A stretch of 64,000 nucleotides of DNA from Protula sp. h YS-2021. Its lineage: Eukaryota; Annelida; Polychaeta; Sabellida; Serpulidae. Location: contig OX457033.1 of the NCBI GenBank assembly GCA_949752745.1, positions 41,848,245 through 41,912,244 on the forward strand. Reading direction: 5' to 3'. The translations under genes were made by a program, and so were the position numbers. How positions within the stretch are numbered: the first letter of the stretch is position 1; each line of letters begins with the position of its first letter. The notes under the pieces are model-generated. The model saw only the letters and a program-made list of their open reading frames with translations, made no database searches and was not told the origin of the DNA. Shown here one piece after another: positions 36,739 through 49,190 of the stretch.

Positions 36739-38229
36739 ATGATGTCCGAGGATACATATTTTCAGTTATCACCATTTGTGATTGGTGTTGTTGTTTTTCT
36801 AATTGGCTATATCTACATGCGACCTAGAAAGAACGTGCCTCCAGGGCCTATGTCTTTTCCGCTCATAGGAACCATCTTGTCGCACAAGTTTGTGCTCCGA
36901 GGCGAGGATTTACACAAACTGGCTGACAAATATGGACATATATACATGCTAAATATTAATTCAAAGGATATCATTATTGTCAACAGCTACAAAGCCCTTC
37001 ATGAAGCATGTATAACTAAATCATTAGATTTTGCCAGCAGGGGAACAGGAAATGACTTTACTCATATGTACGTGAATCCAACAAGCGCTGGTATCATTTT
37101 CCGTGACTTTGATGAAAAGGGAAGAAAGCTGCGTGGAACGTCCCTGTCAATCCTGCGTAATTTAGGCGTCGGACGATCAACAATGGCAGACATAATAACC
37201 GAGGAGGCGGAGGCTCTGGTAACTCTGATTTCAGGATTCAAAGACAATGCTTTCGATCCTTCAGGTAAAGTAACAGCCTGCGTAACCAACGTCATCCTCC
37301 ATATTCTACTTAACAAAAGGCATGAATATGGCGATAAAGAACTGTTCCAGTTGATTGATCACGCAAATAATTTCAATAAGAACCTTATATTCACAAATGC
37401 TCTTGATCGCTTGCCCTTCTTGCGATTTATTCCACCGTTTAAAAATATATTTCAAAAGTTTGTCTCAGCAAGCGCGGGTATGGTTGATTACATGTGGAAA
37501 TACACTGAACCTTTCAAAGAGAAATTTCAACCCGGTCAGGACTCGCACTTCGTCGATGCATTCTTGGATAAACACCACGATACACAGACAGGAGAAGTTA
37601 ATTTTGATGAAGACGAATTTAAATTTATTTTGAGAGATTTGCTTCTTGGTGGAATGGAAACAACTACTACGAGCTTAAACTGGACATTATTGTACCTCGT
37701 AAACAGACCGGAAATCCAAGAGAAGCTGCAAGAAGAATTAGATAGAATTGTGGGAAGAAACCGAGCATACCGACTATCTGACAGGGTGCCCTATTTAGAC
37801 GCGGTTATTTGGGAGGTTCAGCGTCACAGTACAATATTACCCATTGCTGCCCCTCACGCTGTGTCCACACCTACAGATGCGGAACTCTGTGGCTATGTTA
37901 TCCCCAAAGATGCGATGATTATATTTAATTTGTTTGCTGTGCACTACAACAAAGAAACTTGGGGAGATCCGGTGAACTTTCGCCCTGAAAGGTTCATCAA
38001 TGAGAAAGGGGAGTTTGTGAAGCATCCTCATGTTATTCCATTTTCAATTGGAAAGCGCTCTTGCATTGGGGAGATACTTGCTAGACAAGAACTTTATATT
38101 TTTACAGCAACCTTATTTCAACGGTTTAAATTTTTGCGAGAAGAAGGTGACCTACTCAATGAGGAGCCCGTACCATCCATTACAAGACTGCCCAAGCCAT
38201 TCAAGATTAAAGTCATTCCACGATATTAG
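36739..38229 (+). CDS. cytochrome P450, CYP2 clan, single exon
   Basis: Encodes an uninterrupted 496-residue P450, the usual length for a microsomal enzyme. Visible in order: a hydrophobic N-terminal anchor (about residues 9-27), the basic/proline hinge with PPGP at 34-37, the I-helix GGMETT at 304-309, the K-helix ExxR (EVQR) at 359-362, RPERF at 415-419, and the heme loop FSIGKRSCIG at 435-444 with Cys442 as the iron ligand. All essential residues are present, so the product is likely an active ER-bound monooxygenase. Sequence style fits the CYP2 clan; I cannot fix the family or substrate. The gene has no intron, unusual for animal CYP2-clan genes, suggesting a retrocopy or an intron-loss lineage. 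Two adjacent ATGs open the frame; the first is used here. An AATAAA occurs near 38847. Confidence 0.95.
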   Translation: MMSEDTYFQLSPFVIGVVVFLIGYIYMRPRKNVPPGPMSFPLIGTILSHKFVLRGEDLHKLADKYGHIYMLNINSKDIIIVNSYKALHEACITKSLDFASRGTGNDFTHMYVNPTSAGIIFRDFDEKGRKLRGTSLSILRNLGVGRSTMADIITEEAEALVTLISGFKDNAFDPSGKVTACVTNVILHILLNKRHEYGDKELFQLIDHANNFNKNLIFTNALDRLPFLRFIPPFKNIFQKFVSASAGMVDYMWKYTEPFKEKFQPGQDSHFVDAFLDKHHDTQTGEVNFDEDEFKFILRDLLLGGMETTTTSLNWTLLYLVNRPEIQEKLQEELDRIVGRNRAYRLSDRVPYLDAVIWEVQRHSTILPIAAPHAVSTPTDAELCGYVIPKDAMIIFNLFAVHYNKETWGDPVNFRPERFINEKGEFVKHPHVIPFSIGKRSCIGEILARQELYIFTATLFQRFKFLREEGDLLNEEPVPSITRLPKPFKIKVIPRY

Positions 38230-38500
38230 TGTTAAAGTCACGTGCCTGGCGACAACATTTGGGACAAAAGCAATTCCACGATATTAGTTGAACTTAACAA
38301 TAATAATAATCTGAGGCTGTTATAAGCGCCTGTCCAGGATATTTACGACAAAAGCAATTCCACGATATAAACTGAGCATTAATGTACAAAGAATAATATT
38401 CTGTGGCTTTTATGTGCCTGTCGAAGATACTGTTACAAAAGAAATTACACGACATTAGTGAAACTGAAGGATAGTTACCTGGCGAGGATATTTTCTCTAG
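38205..38500 (+). repeat. ~85-bp tandem repeat built from the P450 3' end
   Basis: The last bases of the coding region (ttccacgatattag, ending at the stop) recur at about 38273-38287, 38357-38369 and, diverged, 38433-38457. Each is preceded by a cctggcgacaac/cctgtccagg-type segment and gacaaaagcaa. Three to four units span the CDS end and the 3' flank. Confidence 0.8.
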
Positions 38501-38658
38501 GAAATTTGTTTTCCAAACATTTACGTTAGCAATCGATGACCCAATATCGCTAGACATATTAGAAACCCAGTGGAATCAAGTAACAGGCAAGCCACCCCTT
38601 TTTGGTTAGGGGATGCTACCCCCACCCTTCTCTTTGTACATTTCTCGTTTTTGGAACC

Positions 38659-38681
38659 CCTCCCCCCCCCCCCCCCCCCCA
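38659..38681 (+). repeat. poly-C tract
   Basis: An almost pure C run of about 20 bases after ggaacccctcc, capable of G-quadruplex/i-motif formation. Length in the assembly may be unreliable. Confidence 0.9.
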
Positions 38682-38989
38682 TTTTTAAAGATGTGATTTC
38701 CTCTTTTGTCATGATTTTGTCTTTTGTCTTGATCCGCTGCTGAAACATCGCTAACTTATTTGCAAATCTCTTTTAGTGGTACGATTTGCTGAAGTACGTA
38801 TTGCAGATTTATTACAAGACAAAATAGTTATGACTACTTACAAAAATAAACATCTCAATTCATTCGTGTTAGTGTCATACTGCACATCTGATATCTGATT
38901 GCTTTGCTTGCCAAGTAGTTGAAGTAAAATTAAATGCTTTATGCTAATCTTATACTTGGCTTGTGCGTGTATCATGACTTATAAAAGCA

Positions 38990-39190
38990 GTTGACAGGTA
39001 CGGAGTGCAGGAGGGTAATTCGGTGTCTATAAGGTGTATTTCTCGTGTGGAGGAGGGTAATTTGGTGTGCACATGGTGTATTTCGCGTGTGGAGCAGGGA
39101 AATGTGGTGTTCATGTGGTGTATTTCTCGTGTGGAAGAGAGTAATGGGTAATTTGGTGTCCACATGGTGTATTTCTCGTGGGGGTTTGTA
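38990..39190 (+). repeat. ~46-bp minisatellite
   Basis: About four units of tggtgtatttctcgtgtgga with gagggtaatttggtgt. Peptides rich in TRNTP from this stretch are repeat artefacts. Confidence 0.85.
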
Positions 39191-39214
39191 CGTATAAATT
39201 GCGCTAAAATGGTA

Positions 39215-39865
39215 ACAACGAAATACTAAACACCCGCTTAAGGATAACCATCAAATACTAAACCCCAAGTAAAATGTAATCACCAACTATTAAACATCTG
39301 CTAAAGAATAACCACCAAATATTAAACATCCGGTAGAGGGAAACTATCAAATACTAAATATCCAATAAAGTGTACCGTTAAATGCTAAATATTCGGCAAA
39401 AGGTACCTTCAGATACTTAATATTCGGTAAAAGGTAACCGTCAAATATAAAAAATCCTTCTTTAAAATGCAACAAAAAATACTAAACATCCGGAAAAGGG
39501 TAAAACTTAATTCTTAACATCCAGTAACGGACAACAACAAGATACTAAACATTGGTTGGTTATGGTCAACCTATTGGTAACATTTGAAAAACTTGTTTTT
39601 AAAAACTAGTATGCTATTTTGTGGTCGAATTTGAACCTTACGTCTTAGTGTGGTTATCACAATCTGTTCAGTTTAAGAAAATTTGAAATATTTTTATTCA
39701 TATGTTTTACCATATCTTTGCCATATGTTGCCAATACTTTCCATGTCTATGATATGTTTATTACATAAACATACTTCAGAAACACCACACAACTCAGTGG
39801 TATAGCATATATTTCTATCTCTACCGTTGGTGTTTTTGGTTGAAGACCGTGTGTTTAGTTGTACA
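39215..39865 (+). repeat. dispersed repeat R2, copy 2 (right of P450)
   Basis: The ~35-bp minisatellite (aatactaaacatccgg, ggtaaccgtcaaat) at 39215-39560 is followed by gtgtggttatcacaatctgt, attcatatgttttacc, catgtctatgatatgttta and gaaacaccacacaactcag. It aligns along its length with 32765-33310 in direct orientation. Confidence 0.85.
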
Positions 39866-40859
39866 TTCTCTATCTGGGTTTTTATTTAGAATCTATAGAA
39901 TAATGTGTTTACCATTTCTTTAATGTTTACCATTTGTTTAGTATTACCATTTACGTAGAGTTTACCATTTGTCAATGTAAGTAAATTATTAATATATAGT
40001 AGAATTGCATGTTACTAAACGTGACAGTGTGGCGAATCTATAGTCACACGTTAGTTAATTTTAAATAAAATTGCTTTTCAAATATATTGATAATGCTGAA
40101 TAGTGTCATCTTACTTCAGAATCCAGTGACCATTAGAAAACGTACTGGTCATAAGCTGAGCTGTTCAATTTCAATGTACTTGTTATAAAAAACTGAATAT
40201 GAGAGGGAAAGCTGCGCTATGAGTAAATGAAGCATTACCTTGTAGCTACATGAAATTTATAGAGAAAACAAGAGCTTATTTTAAATTAAACGATTATAAC
40301 ACAAACCTAATTGTAATCTAGGGACAAATGTAGATTAAAATACTTTTTACTTAAAATGTAACCCTGAAGACAATATTTTCTACACTCCAGATATAAAATG
40401 TTACATAAAGTTTTACATTTTGATCTTTAATCCTTTAAAGTGTACCGACTTCGCGCCCGCTTCTAGCATTAGTTAAGATAGAAATGTACAAGGATGTGCT
40501 AGGGATATTGGGCCTAGTCTAAAACGTAGAGTGAAAAGCATTCCTCACGTTAATTAAATTAGAAAATAAATATGTGCCCATTTGATACCATTCTGGGAAC
40601 TCACTCAAGGTCTATTACTAAAAAATAGTAAATAAACTTAGAAGCAATTGTAATAGCAGTAGGATAAGGTAAATGGACTGATGAGTTCTTCATTCCTCCT
40701 GCCTCTCTTCCAAAAAAGATAAGTAAATAAATCAATTAATAAAATAAAAATAAATAAATAAATAAATAAAAAGGCCTGATCTTAAAAGCGTACCGCCACC
40801 GGAGGGATTTTAACCCACGACTTTGTGTACGCCAGTCAACTACCAAACAAAACCGGTCA
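39866..40859. other. non-coding stretch
   Basis: No gene. Small repeats of gtttaccatttgt (39900-39980) and an aataaataaataaat microsatellite at 40740-40770. Confidence 0.45.
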
Positions 40860-42480
40860 TCAAACTTTATACATACATGCATCAATTACGTTTTTGGAAA
40901 AGCCCAAACAATATTGACATTGATAATGTTTGATAAAAGGGTAAATATCTCTGGTCTTTAATGAATTGATAATGCAAACTACTCTGTTTCCAATAATTTT
41001 CTCATATGAGAGTATCTTTGAGAGGGTATCTTTTTCAAATTCGTAGTTTAATTTACGAAAGTGGCCAAATTCTGCCAATTTTTGGCGGACCGAAGGAGTA
41101 GCATTTTGAAAATTGTTTACACTCACACACATACATGCAAACATACACACATACATACCAGCCCACCGAAGCTAGTCGACTGGGTTAAAATCCATAAGGT
41201 TAAAAACATTATCTTTATTCTGAATTAAAATGCAAAATGCATAATTGTGGGGACAAGGTTGATCGTGCACTTACAATATACAATATGCTTATAGCAGCAT
41301 GAATGCTCCATTATGTTTCTAAACAGAAGACAGATAATTCTTTTTTTTATTTTACAAATAATATTAAGTAGCCTGGGAATAATAATATTAACTAGTACGG
41401 GAATAGCCTGATTAAAATGAAGACATTTTACTATCTCCCATTTCAAAAGACCGCCATTTGGTTTGGTTTTTTGACCGGATTGAAAAACAGAAAAATTTTC
41501 TGATAGAAAATCCCACAGTAATACCGGAGTGATCCGATAAAATCAAGGAGATAATTTTTCTAAGGGCCATCCAAGTACCTACGTAAAATTTTCAGGATTT
41601 TTTTACCCTCCCTGTACGCCAGTTTGTGAAGCCTTCCATGCAGTTCTGCATTAGTGTACGCATTGGTTTTAACTCCCAGCTGATACCATTTATGATTAAT
41701 TTTAAAGTCCCGCCTCAGCGCCGCTTCTGATTAACTCCCAGCTGATAGTTATGATTGGTTGCAAAGTCGCGCCATAGCGCCACTTTTGGTCGGATGAATA
41801 ATTTGCTGGTAGAAGACCATAAATTCGACATCCTTCAGCAGTATTGCAATGAACTGATTCAGATCAATCCTGGGAGAATTAACACTCCAAAAAGATCTGA
41901 CAAATTTATTTTCACAGCGCTATTTTCGGTGGGATCTACAAACTGAACAATTTTCTGCTAGAAGATCACCCATAGAACGTTCTTGTATAGTATTAAAATA
42001 ATTGGCTGAAACCCCCAGGTCGAAATGCATTTTTGCGAACTAAAATCTGATACCAATTCTGACCATTTTCAAATAGCCCCCAACCACCATTTCTGGCCCG
42101 ATCCAAAAACTGAATAAATTTCTGGTAGAAGACTATCCATAGAACGTTCATACAAAGTATTGAAATCATTGATCGAAAATCCTAGGAGGAGATGCATTTT
42201 TTGCAAACTCTCGTCTGATACCTGTTCTGACCAATTTCAAAGTCCCGCCATACTGACATTTCTGGCCGGATCGAAAAACTGAATAACTTTCTGGTAGAGG
42301 ACTTTCCATAAATCATTCATGCATAGTATTGAAATGACTGGACGAAAACCCTTGGGGAAGATACATTTTGACAAAATTGTGTACTCACACACATATCCAC
42401 ACACATACATACGGACGACGGACAAAAAGTGATGAGGTAAGCCCAGCCTGACGGCAGTCAGCTGAGCTAAAAATAATTAC
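40860..42480 (+). repeat. ~125-140-bp tandem family with dispersed copies
   Basis: From about 41760 units repeat (t/g)gatc.aaaaactgaataa, ttctggtagaaga and catagaacgttc with a ~125-140-bp spacing (near 41790, 41935, 42115, 42260). The block ends with ggacgacggacaaaaagtga and cagtcagctgagctaaaa. The words gtggccaaattctgccaatt and ttggcggaccgaaggagtag near 41062 recur at 42788. Non-coding. Confidence 0.7.
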
Positions 42481-43200
42481 TTCTTATCAGGTCACATTTT
42501 TATGCTTATTCTGTTTATTCATATATTTCAAACGGTTTTCTCGAATCTGACAAGAGGGGGTTCAACACAACAAGAAGAACAACGCAACAGGAAGCACAAC
42601 AAACGAGGAAGAACATAGTAACAGGAAGGACAACACAAGAGAAAGAACAACGCAACAGGAAGTACGACACAAGAGGAAAAAATGCATCAGAGAGGACATC
42701 ACAAGATTAAGAACATAGCAACAGGAAGGGCAACACAAGAGGAAGAACAACGCGACAGAAAGGACAACACAGGACAGCATTTACGAAAGTGGCCAAATTC
42801 TGCCAATTTTTGGCGGACCGAAGGAGTAGCATTTTGAAAGGGGGAAAGGGGGAAGATACATTTTGACAAAATTTTGTACTCACACACATATCCACGCACA
42901 TACATACGGACGACGGACAAAAAGTGATGAGGTAAGCCCAGCCTGACGGCAGTCAGCTGAGCTAAAAATAATTACTTCTTATCAGGTCACATTTTTATGC
43001 TTATTCTGTTTATTTATATATTTCAAACGGTTTTCTCGAATCTGACAAGAGGGGGGTTCAACACAACAAGAAGAACAACGCAACAGGAAGCACAACAAAC
43101 GAGGAAGAACATGGTAACAGGAAGGACAACACAAGAGAAAGAACAACGCAACAGGAAGAACGACACAAGAAGAAAAAATGCATCACAAGATGAAGAACAT
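42425..43200 (+). repeat. ~270-bp direct duplication
   Basis: A segment starting ggacaaaaagtgatgaggta at 42421 and running through tctgacaagaggggg into the purine-rich array is repeated at about 42916, some 495 bp downstream, with few differences. Both copies begin the same minisatellite, so the array arose or expanded by segmental duplication. Confidence 0.85.
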
Positions 43201-44100
43201 AGAAACAGGAAGGGCAACACAAGAGGAAGAACAACGCGACAGAAAGGACAACACAAACGGAGGAGCGATGCAACAAGCGATGCAATAGGAAGCACAACAC
43301 AAGGGAAAGAACAGCGCAAAAGGAAGGACAACACAAGAGGACAACCTAGCAGCTGGAAGGACAGCACAAGAAGAAGAAGAACAACGCAACAGGAAAGACA
43401 ACACTTGAGGAAAAACAACACAGCAGGAAGGACAACACAAGTGGAAGAACACAGCAACAGTAAGGACAACACAAATGAAAGATTATAGCAACATGAAGGA
43501 AAACACAAGGGGAAGAACAACGCAGAAATGACGACAAGACTAGATAAAGGACCAAAAAAGGAGTGAAAAAAGAGGAAGTCAAAAAAAAATGAGAACACAA
43601 AAGGAAGACAACACAAGAGGAATAACAACATAGAAATGACGACAACACAATAAAGATGGTCAACACATGATGGGGGTCATGAAAAGGGAATTACAAGAAA
43701 AAACGAAGGACAACAAAAGAGATGGAACAACGCAGGATGCATTGCACAACAGGAGAAAGGCCAAAAAAGGAAGGATATCATAATAGGGAGGAAAACCAAG
43801 AAAAGTTCAAAGTAAGCGGAAGGTAAAAAAGACCAAGGACAAGACAACAGGAAAAACAAAGCAAACGCAACGATAAAACAAGAGGAAGAGCAACACAACA
43901 AGGAGAAGGCAAGAGGAATGACAAACCGAGAAAAAGGAAAACACAATTTGAGCAGTAAACCAAGTAGAAGGAGAAAGCAAGAAGCATAACATAACAAGAC
44001 AAAAAGAAGGACTAAAAAGACAAATTAAGACCAAAGATAAAAAAATACAGGGCTATATTAAGGTAAAAAAAGATCTAGTGCGACACAAAACGAAGATAAA
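42560..44100 (+). repeat. strand-asymmetric minisatellite, T-poor
   Basis: Imperfect ~34-bp units of acaacacaagaggaagaaca and acgcaacaggaagg persist for ~1.5 kb, degenerating after 43550. The + strand is almost devoid of T. The long Leu/Ser/Cys-rich minus-strand frames and Arg/Thr/Gln-rich plus-strand frames are artefacts of this composition. Confidence 0.85.
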
Positions 44101-47100
44101 ACATAACGGCTGTCTTGCGATCCGAAATAAAAACTGCTTTATAGCACGACTTCTTCCTTCAAATAAATGGAATTGCTGTGTTTATATAAACATCTCAATG
44201 TTCAACGCAGTGAGATCATTAAATAATGTATCTGTTTGCTTATAGTCGAACATTGTTATGTCCTATACTAATAAAAACAAGAACCTAGCCGGTTTCAAAG
44301 CAAGACATGAAAGTCATCGTGTGACGTAAACATAAAAACCAACAAGTCAAGTTGACCCCGTTGAAAGTAACACAAAGTCATGTCTTTCGTTATTTAGAAT
44401 GTGAACACACTTTGAGGCTAGTTTTACTGTCTATATATGCACATCAACATAAGAAATATTACTAATCACAATTTCTTGAAAGCAACCAATAAGTAAGGTA
44501 CTGTAAACGGTAGCCAGTTTTTTTTCTAATAATAATGTTTTTGTACAAGTGCATATACGTAAAAATGTTCTATTTACGCGAATACATACTTTTTGGTAAA
44601 TAACAATAGGGCGATATTCGCGCATATTAAGATTTTCAAGGAAGTTAAAACCGTTTTGGAAATGTCATGGAAATGTCATGACATTGTCGTATAGCTTCAG
44701 TATGAATGTTGTTGCACAAAAAGTACAAGAGAAAATTATATACGGATAACATGAAGGGTACAAAAGGTAGATAAGGACACAAAAAATTTCTGGACGAAAA
44801 AATATTATATTGTAAAGTTCAGCTCAACTTCGAAAAGGTGTACATTATGAAATATTTATCGTGCTTATAAAATTATGAAGAGAGGAGGGGATATGTGAAA
44901 AAGTATTTGCACGATACTGCCACTTCCACACCGTGACAACACACATTAGATAACAAAAGACACGACTTTGTGCTGTGTTTGAGGCTGTTTAATCAATGTT
45001 AGTCCCTTCTCTCTATCTCAATTAAGTAGTCCTAATGCAAGACATGAACCAACACTTGTTTCATGCAGCAAAAAAAAAAGTGACGTGATTTCGGACAATT
45101 ATTCCAATTTAAATCCTCTTGAAACCATTATGTTTTGTGTAGTCTAGACGCTGTCTAGAGTCAATAACCCACATCTCATTTGTCTCTTTATGACCTACTT
45201 AGTTGAAGTGTCGATACATAATACTTACTGTCAAGTCAGTTCAAGTCAGTTAATGTCAATTTCAGTAAGGTAATGTCAAAGGTGTAGATTTATTTTTTTT
45301 AATTGATCTCAATATGTAAAGTGTGTGACCATGTTTCCGTATTACTATGAGTTAATTTCTGATCGGTACCTATTTCTTCAAGTGACTGTTTTAATTTGTT
45401 TTTATTATGTTAAATTACTCTGATGTTAAATCTGTTTTTTTTTGTTTTTAATTTAAAATGTGTTCAGCGTCTGTATCAGACCACGTCTTGTAAATATATT
45501 GGAGAATTAAGCACAAACATATCTGTTATTTAAATAGAGAACAAAATATTATAAATACAACACTTAACTTCTAAAAACTATAGCAAGATGAACTGACATC
45601 TTTATGACAATCTGACATGTGTTATGATGATATAGTTTTTCACTCACACCAATGTTTAGAAGGTGTAAGGCCTATTTGTAACAGAATCAGATTTCAAAGG
45701 CATTATTAAGAAGAATCAGATGGTAATAAAATCCTAAGCACAAACCAGTTAATATTGCTAATAAATTTTCATACAATAATGGTATTCAGAACAAAAACCA
45801 TTCTAGATCGCTCTGGAATACTTCTAGTATTATATCTCTCAAATAAAGTTAAGTTTAATTTAAGTTTCCAAAATATTTAATTACTACAAAGATAAATTAA
45901 TACAACAATGAAATCAGATGAATCAGATGAGCTAGTAAATCGTAACTGCATTACAATACGTTAAAACTGGATTTAATTGCACTTTATTTGCCGTTACAAA
46001 ATTATAATACGAATTCAAGTCAATTGTTGTTATAACAAATTAACGCTCCAACTTGAGTGAATTCAACTGCCGTTACAAACAATTAAAATACCAATTCAAG
46101 TCAATTCAATGCACTAGCACTTCATTGAAAAGAAATTCATTAAATTGGTTTCCATTACACGTTAAACAGGAATGCCACTAATGAAGGCATTTATTAAAGA
46201 TATCCAAAGGGATATTTTAAGTTCATCCTTTCCTGGCAAAATTGTCTTCCCCAACAGTCCATTGGCGGATCTAAGGGAGTTATGGTTTTGTGACTAGCTG
46301 TGGTCCAACGGTCCAACGACTAGGCGGCATCGATACCCGATACTTGTAAATTCTTTGTACGGGTTACACAAGATGGGAATAGGCGTGAATAAGTGCAATT
46401 ATTTTTACCCAAACTGTTTCACATTCCGTTGTCTTTTTTCGTAATCGCAGAATGGCCTTTCTATACACACCCTGCTAGACACGATGTGTTTAAGGTGACG
46501 TGGTATCCTTGTCCCCAAGCCTCCTAACTTAAAGCAAATAACACGTCGCTTCATCAGCAAGTTCATTTGATTGGAAAATTGCAATTCAGATTTCGGCCAT
46601 AAAATGCTTGTTGGCGGACACACAAACAACAACAATAGCATTGTACTCTATACAGGTGTGTGATAAGACGGTGACAGTATAATTCTAGTTCGTTTCGAAT
46701 TTTCTAAAGTTGACTTTTTGATCAGAATAATTCATTATTGAAAGATGTAATTTCTAAATAAGTTACATACTCTTCTTTCTATTTTAATTCAATTGTTTGA
46801 CAGGTGTAAGACAACAAGTTTGTTTAACGTTTGTGAAACCCCTGTTGATATTCCAACTATGTATTATTTTGCAAATCTAAAAACAACAGGGAGTCATTGC
46901 GTAATGGATAAAAGACCTCAGTGAAATTCAAATATAAGTGTCACAACCAAGGCAAATGATGCATTTAACATTTATGTATTTTTGAATATTTATATTTAAT
47001 TGTATTTCTCGGGTTTTTGTTTGATAAACCTAAGTAACAATTCAAATATTGTGTTCTCGTAGACTGTATAGTGTGCCTGCACTTCCAGACACTATGATAG

Positions 47101-48250
47101 CCACCCCTGTTTTTTAAAATAATATTCAGTATTGAATCATTGTATAACTCAGCCTAAGTGTAATTTTTGGGAATTGCTGCTTTCCATTTTTCTTGTAACT
47201 GTTGGTTCTTTAAAATCTGCACACATTATTATGTTAGTGTATGTAAACAAAACCAACCAATCAGATACTTTGCTATACCACGTGCTTGGCTCGGCACCAT
47301 GCCGACTTACCCTATTTTGACCATATGGGTAGATCATGAGATCATGAGTCGAAATATTAAAGAAATGTGAAAGTATTTATATTTGCTTATAAGGTGTTGG
47401 AAATAATAGATAATACAATGCATGATATTGTCAAGACAGTGGACAATACAACTTTGGAGTGATTGTCAATTTCTCATAATAATGGATAATAAACATGCAG
47501 ACATGCAATTATTCGCTGACTCAGGCGCTCACATCAGACAGTCTTTCATAAAAACTCAAGAATCGGAACTTCACTCATATCGTAGCACCCAGTGTGTGTT
47601 ACATATGTCCTCACACACGAGATACGTGTCCAAAATATTATTTACTGATAGAACTATAATAGTCTATGGATTAGTTTTCTTAGCGATATTTCCTATGCAG
47701 AGCTGATTTCACAATTTAAAGCTAAAATATCTAAACTTGATAATGTCTCCAAAACATGTTTATGTGTTCACCGCAAATGCACGTGTAGCTTGGCAGCTTG
47801 GGCGATGTCTCATTTCTTGCTTTACGAAACTAAACTTCTATCTCTGTTTAATATTTGCCAAAATCCGCAGTTCTTATAATTTCATAAATGATTGTATTCT
47901 GCTAATATTAAATGTTTCAAAAAGGCGTTTTTCTTCGACCTTTTTGAAATAAAGTATAATAATTTGGATTGCTTCAGCATCGTGAATAGTATTTATAGTG
48001 TGTGATATTTCTGCCGCCGTTTGTTAATCTAAAATGCTTGTTTTGCCAATGAAAACATCTCTTTAAAACTATCAATATTTTTCATCACTTTCAAGAATAA
48101 TCTCATTATCATAGAAAGACTTTAAGCTACTTTCCTCTGACTGCAGATTTATCGCCTGTGTTTAATGCAATGAAAAACAATAAGAAGCTAAACAATCGAA
48201 GAGTAACTATAGTTACAATTTCCACGCATTTTTCTTTGAAGTAATTCCCA
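44101..48250. other. non-coding stretch
   Basis: AT-rich with no supported gene. Small tandem features: cagtt(c)aagtcagttaatgtca near 45240, and a loose ~75-bp repeat with ccgttacaaa and aattcaagtcaatt at 45990-46110. Minus frame 46405-46641 and plus frame 47422-47706 show no recognisable domains. Confidence 0.4.
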
Positions 48251-48505
48251 TTAGAAAATGTATAAGCTGGGATACATGATGCTCAGATCATTAATCAAGT
48301 CAAATCTCGTCACAATGCTCCTCATTGTAAAATTTAATTTTGGCCTATCCACATGTATGGCACAAAAAAATACACAAGAGTTGACAGTATAATGGTGAGA
48401 ATAAGCATCCGGAAAATCTATGGAATGTATTAAATCTTTCACGGTGTAGCTTTCTTGACAACCAAGACATTCTGGTGGGTGACCGGCTCTAAGCAGCCAA
48501 TACAA
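48251..48505 (-). pseudogene. non-LTR (LINE) retrotransposon 3' coding fragment
   Basis: The minus-strand peptide contains HPPECLGCQESYTVKDLIHS followed by IDFPDAYSHHYTV. The pattern P.C..C...yTVkH.l..C.df...R...y is characteristic of the C-terminal end of Jockey/RTE-like LINE polyproteins, just after the reverse transcriptase. Here the His and second Cys positions are degenerate (TVKDLIHSIDF). About 84 residues are open. No RT core was found upstream on the minus strand, so this is a fragment. Confidence 0.55.
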
Positions 48506-49019
48506 GACCCACTAGCGACCATCCATGAACCTCATTTAAATAAGCTGGCATTTCTTCATTTTTTTTTCAAACATATTAGGCTGTTAGCAACCGTCTTGGG
48601 CATTTTTGTGCACAATATTGACATGATTTGGCCAACAATCTTGGGATTCTTATTTTTTAGCCCTGGCATAGAACCAATTTTTGGCCTATCTCTGATGGAT
48701 GAGCACCCAACACTCATCCAAGCACAAAGTTAAAGCTACGGACAGAAATGGGGGGGTGGCAAATTTAAAAATAAATGTTCATGAAGTAATTGGCGAAAAG
48801 CGATAGGACTGGCACAGATTTAAGGTCACCAGCTGGGATAAAAACTTCTATTTGTTTGCTTTTTAATCCTCTGACTTTTAATTATCAGTGAAGCCAGTTG
48901 TTATCCCTCGCAGAAATTGCTGTCCTGAGAATTTTCAAGTGAAGGAATTCGATACAGGAAATTGGGAGCGACAAGTGGAGAAGTTCGGTGCAGGAGACTG
49001 AGAGTGGTAACTAAAGCAG
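48506..49019. other. non-coding stretch
   Basis: No gene supported. Frame 48455-48733 is the opposite-strand shadow and flank of the LINE fragment. tttttagccctggcat near 48656 is an isolated dispersed motif. Confidence 0.35.
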
Positions 49020-49190
49020 TTCGACACAGATTGTTGTCAAGTGATAGGGTTCGCGTAGAATGTTAGTAGTGTCAAGTAAAAGCGTTCGACATAGAATGTT
49101 CGTAGTGTCAAGTAAAGGAGTTCGACATAGTACGTTGGTAGTGTCAAGTGAAGGAGTTCGATAGAAAATATTGGTATAAACTCCCGCCAT
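49020..49190 (+). repeat. ~42-bp minisatellite
   Basis: Four to five units of gtagtgtcaagtaaaggagt and tcgacatagaatgtt. Non-coding. Confidence 0.85.

Noticed and set aside
43023..44034. Long minus-strand open frames rich in Leu/Ser/Cys (up to ~200 codons) and a 163-codon plus frame
   Set aside because: They translate the T-poor minisatellite; overlapping frames in several phases are all open because the repeat lacks stops.
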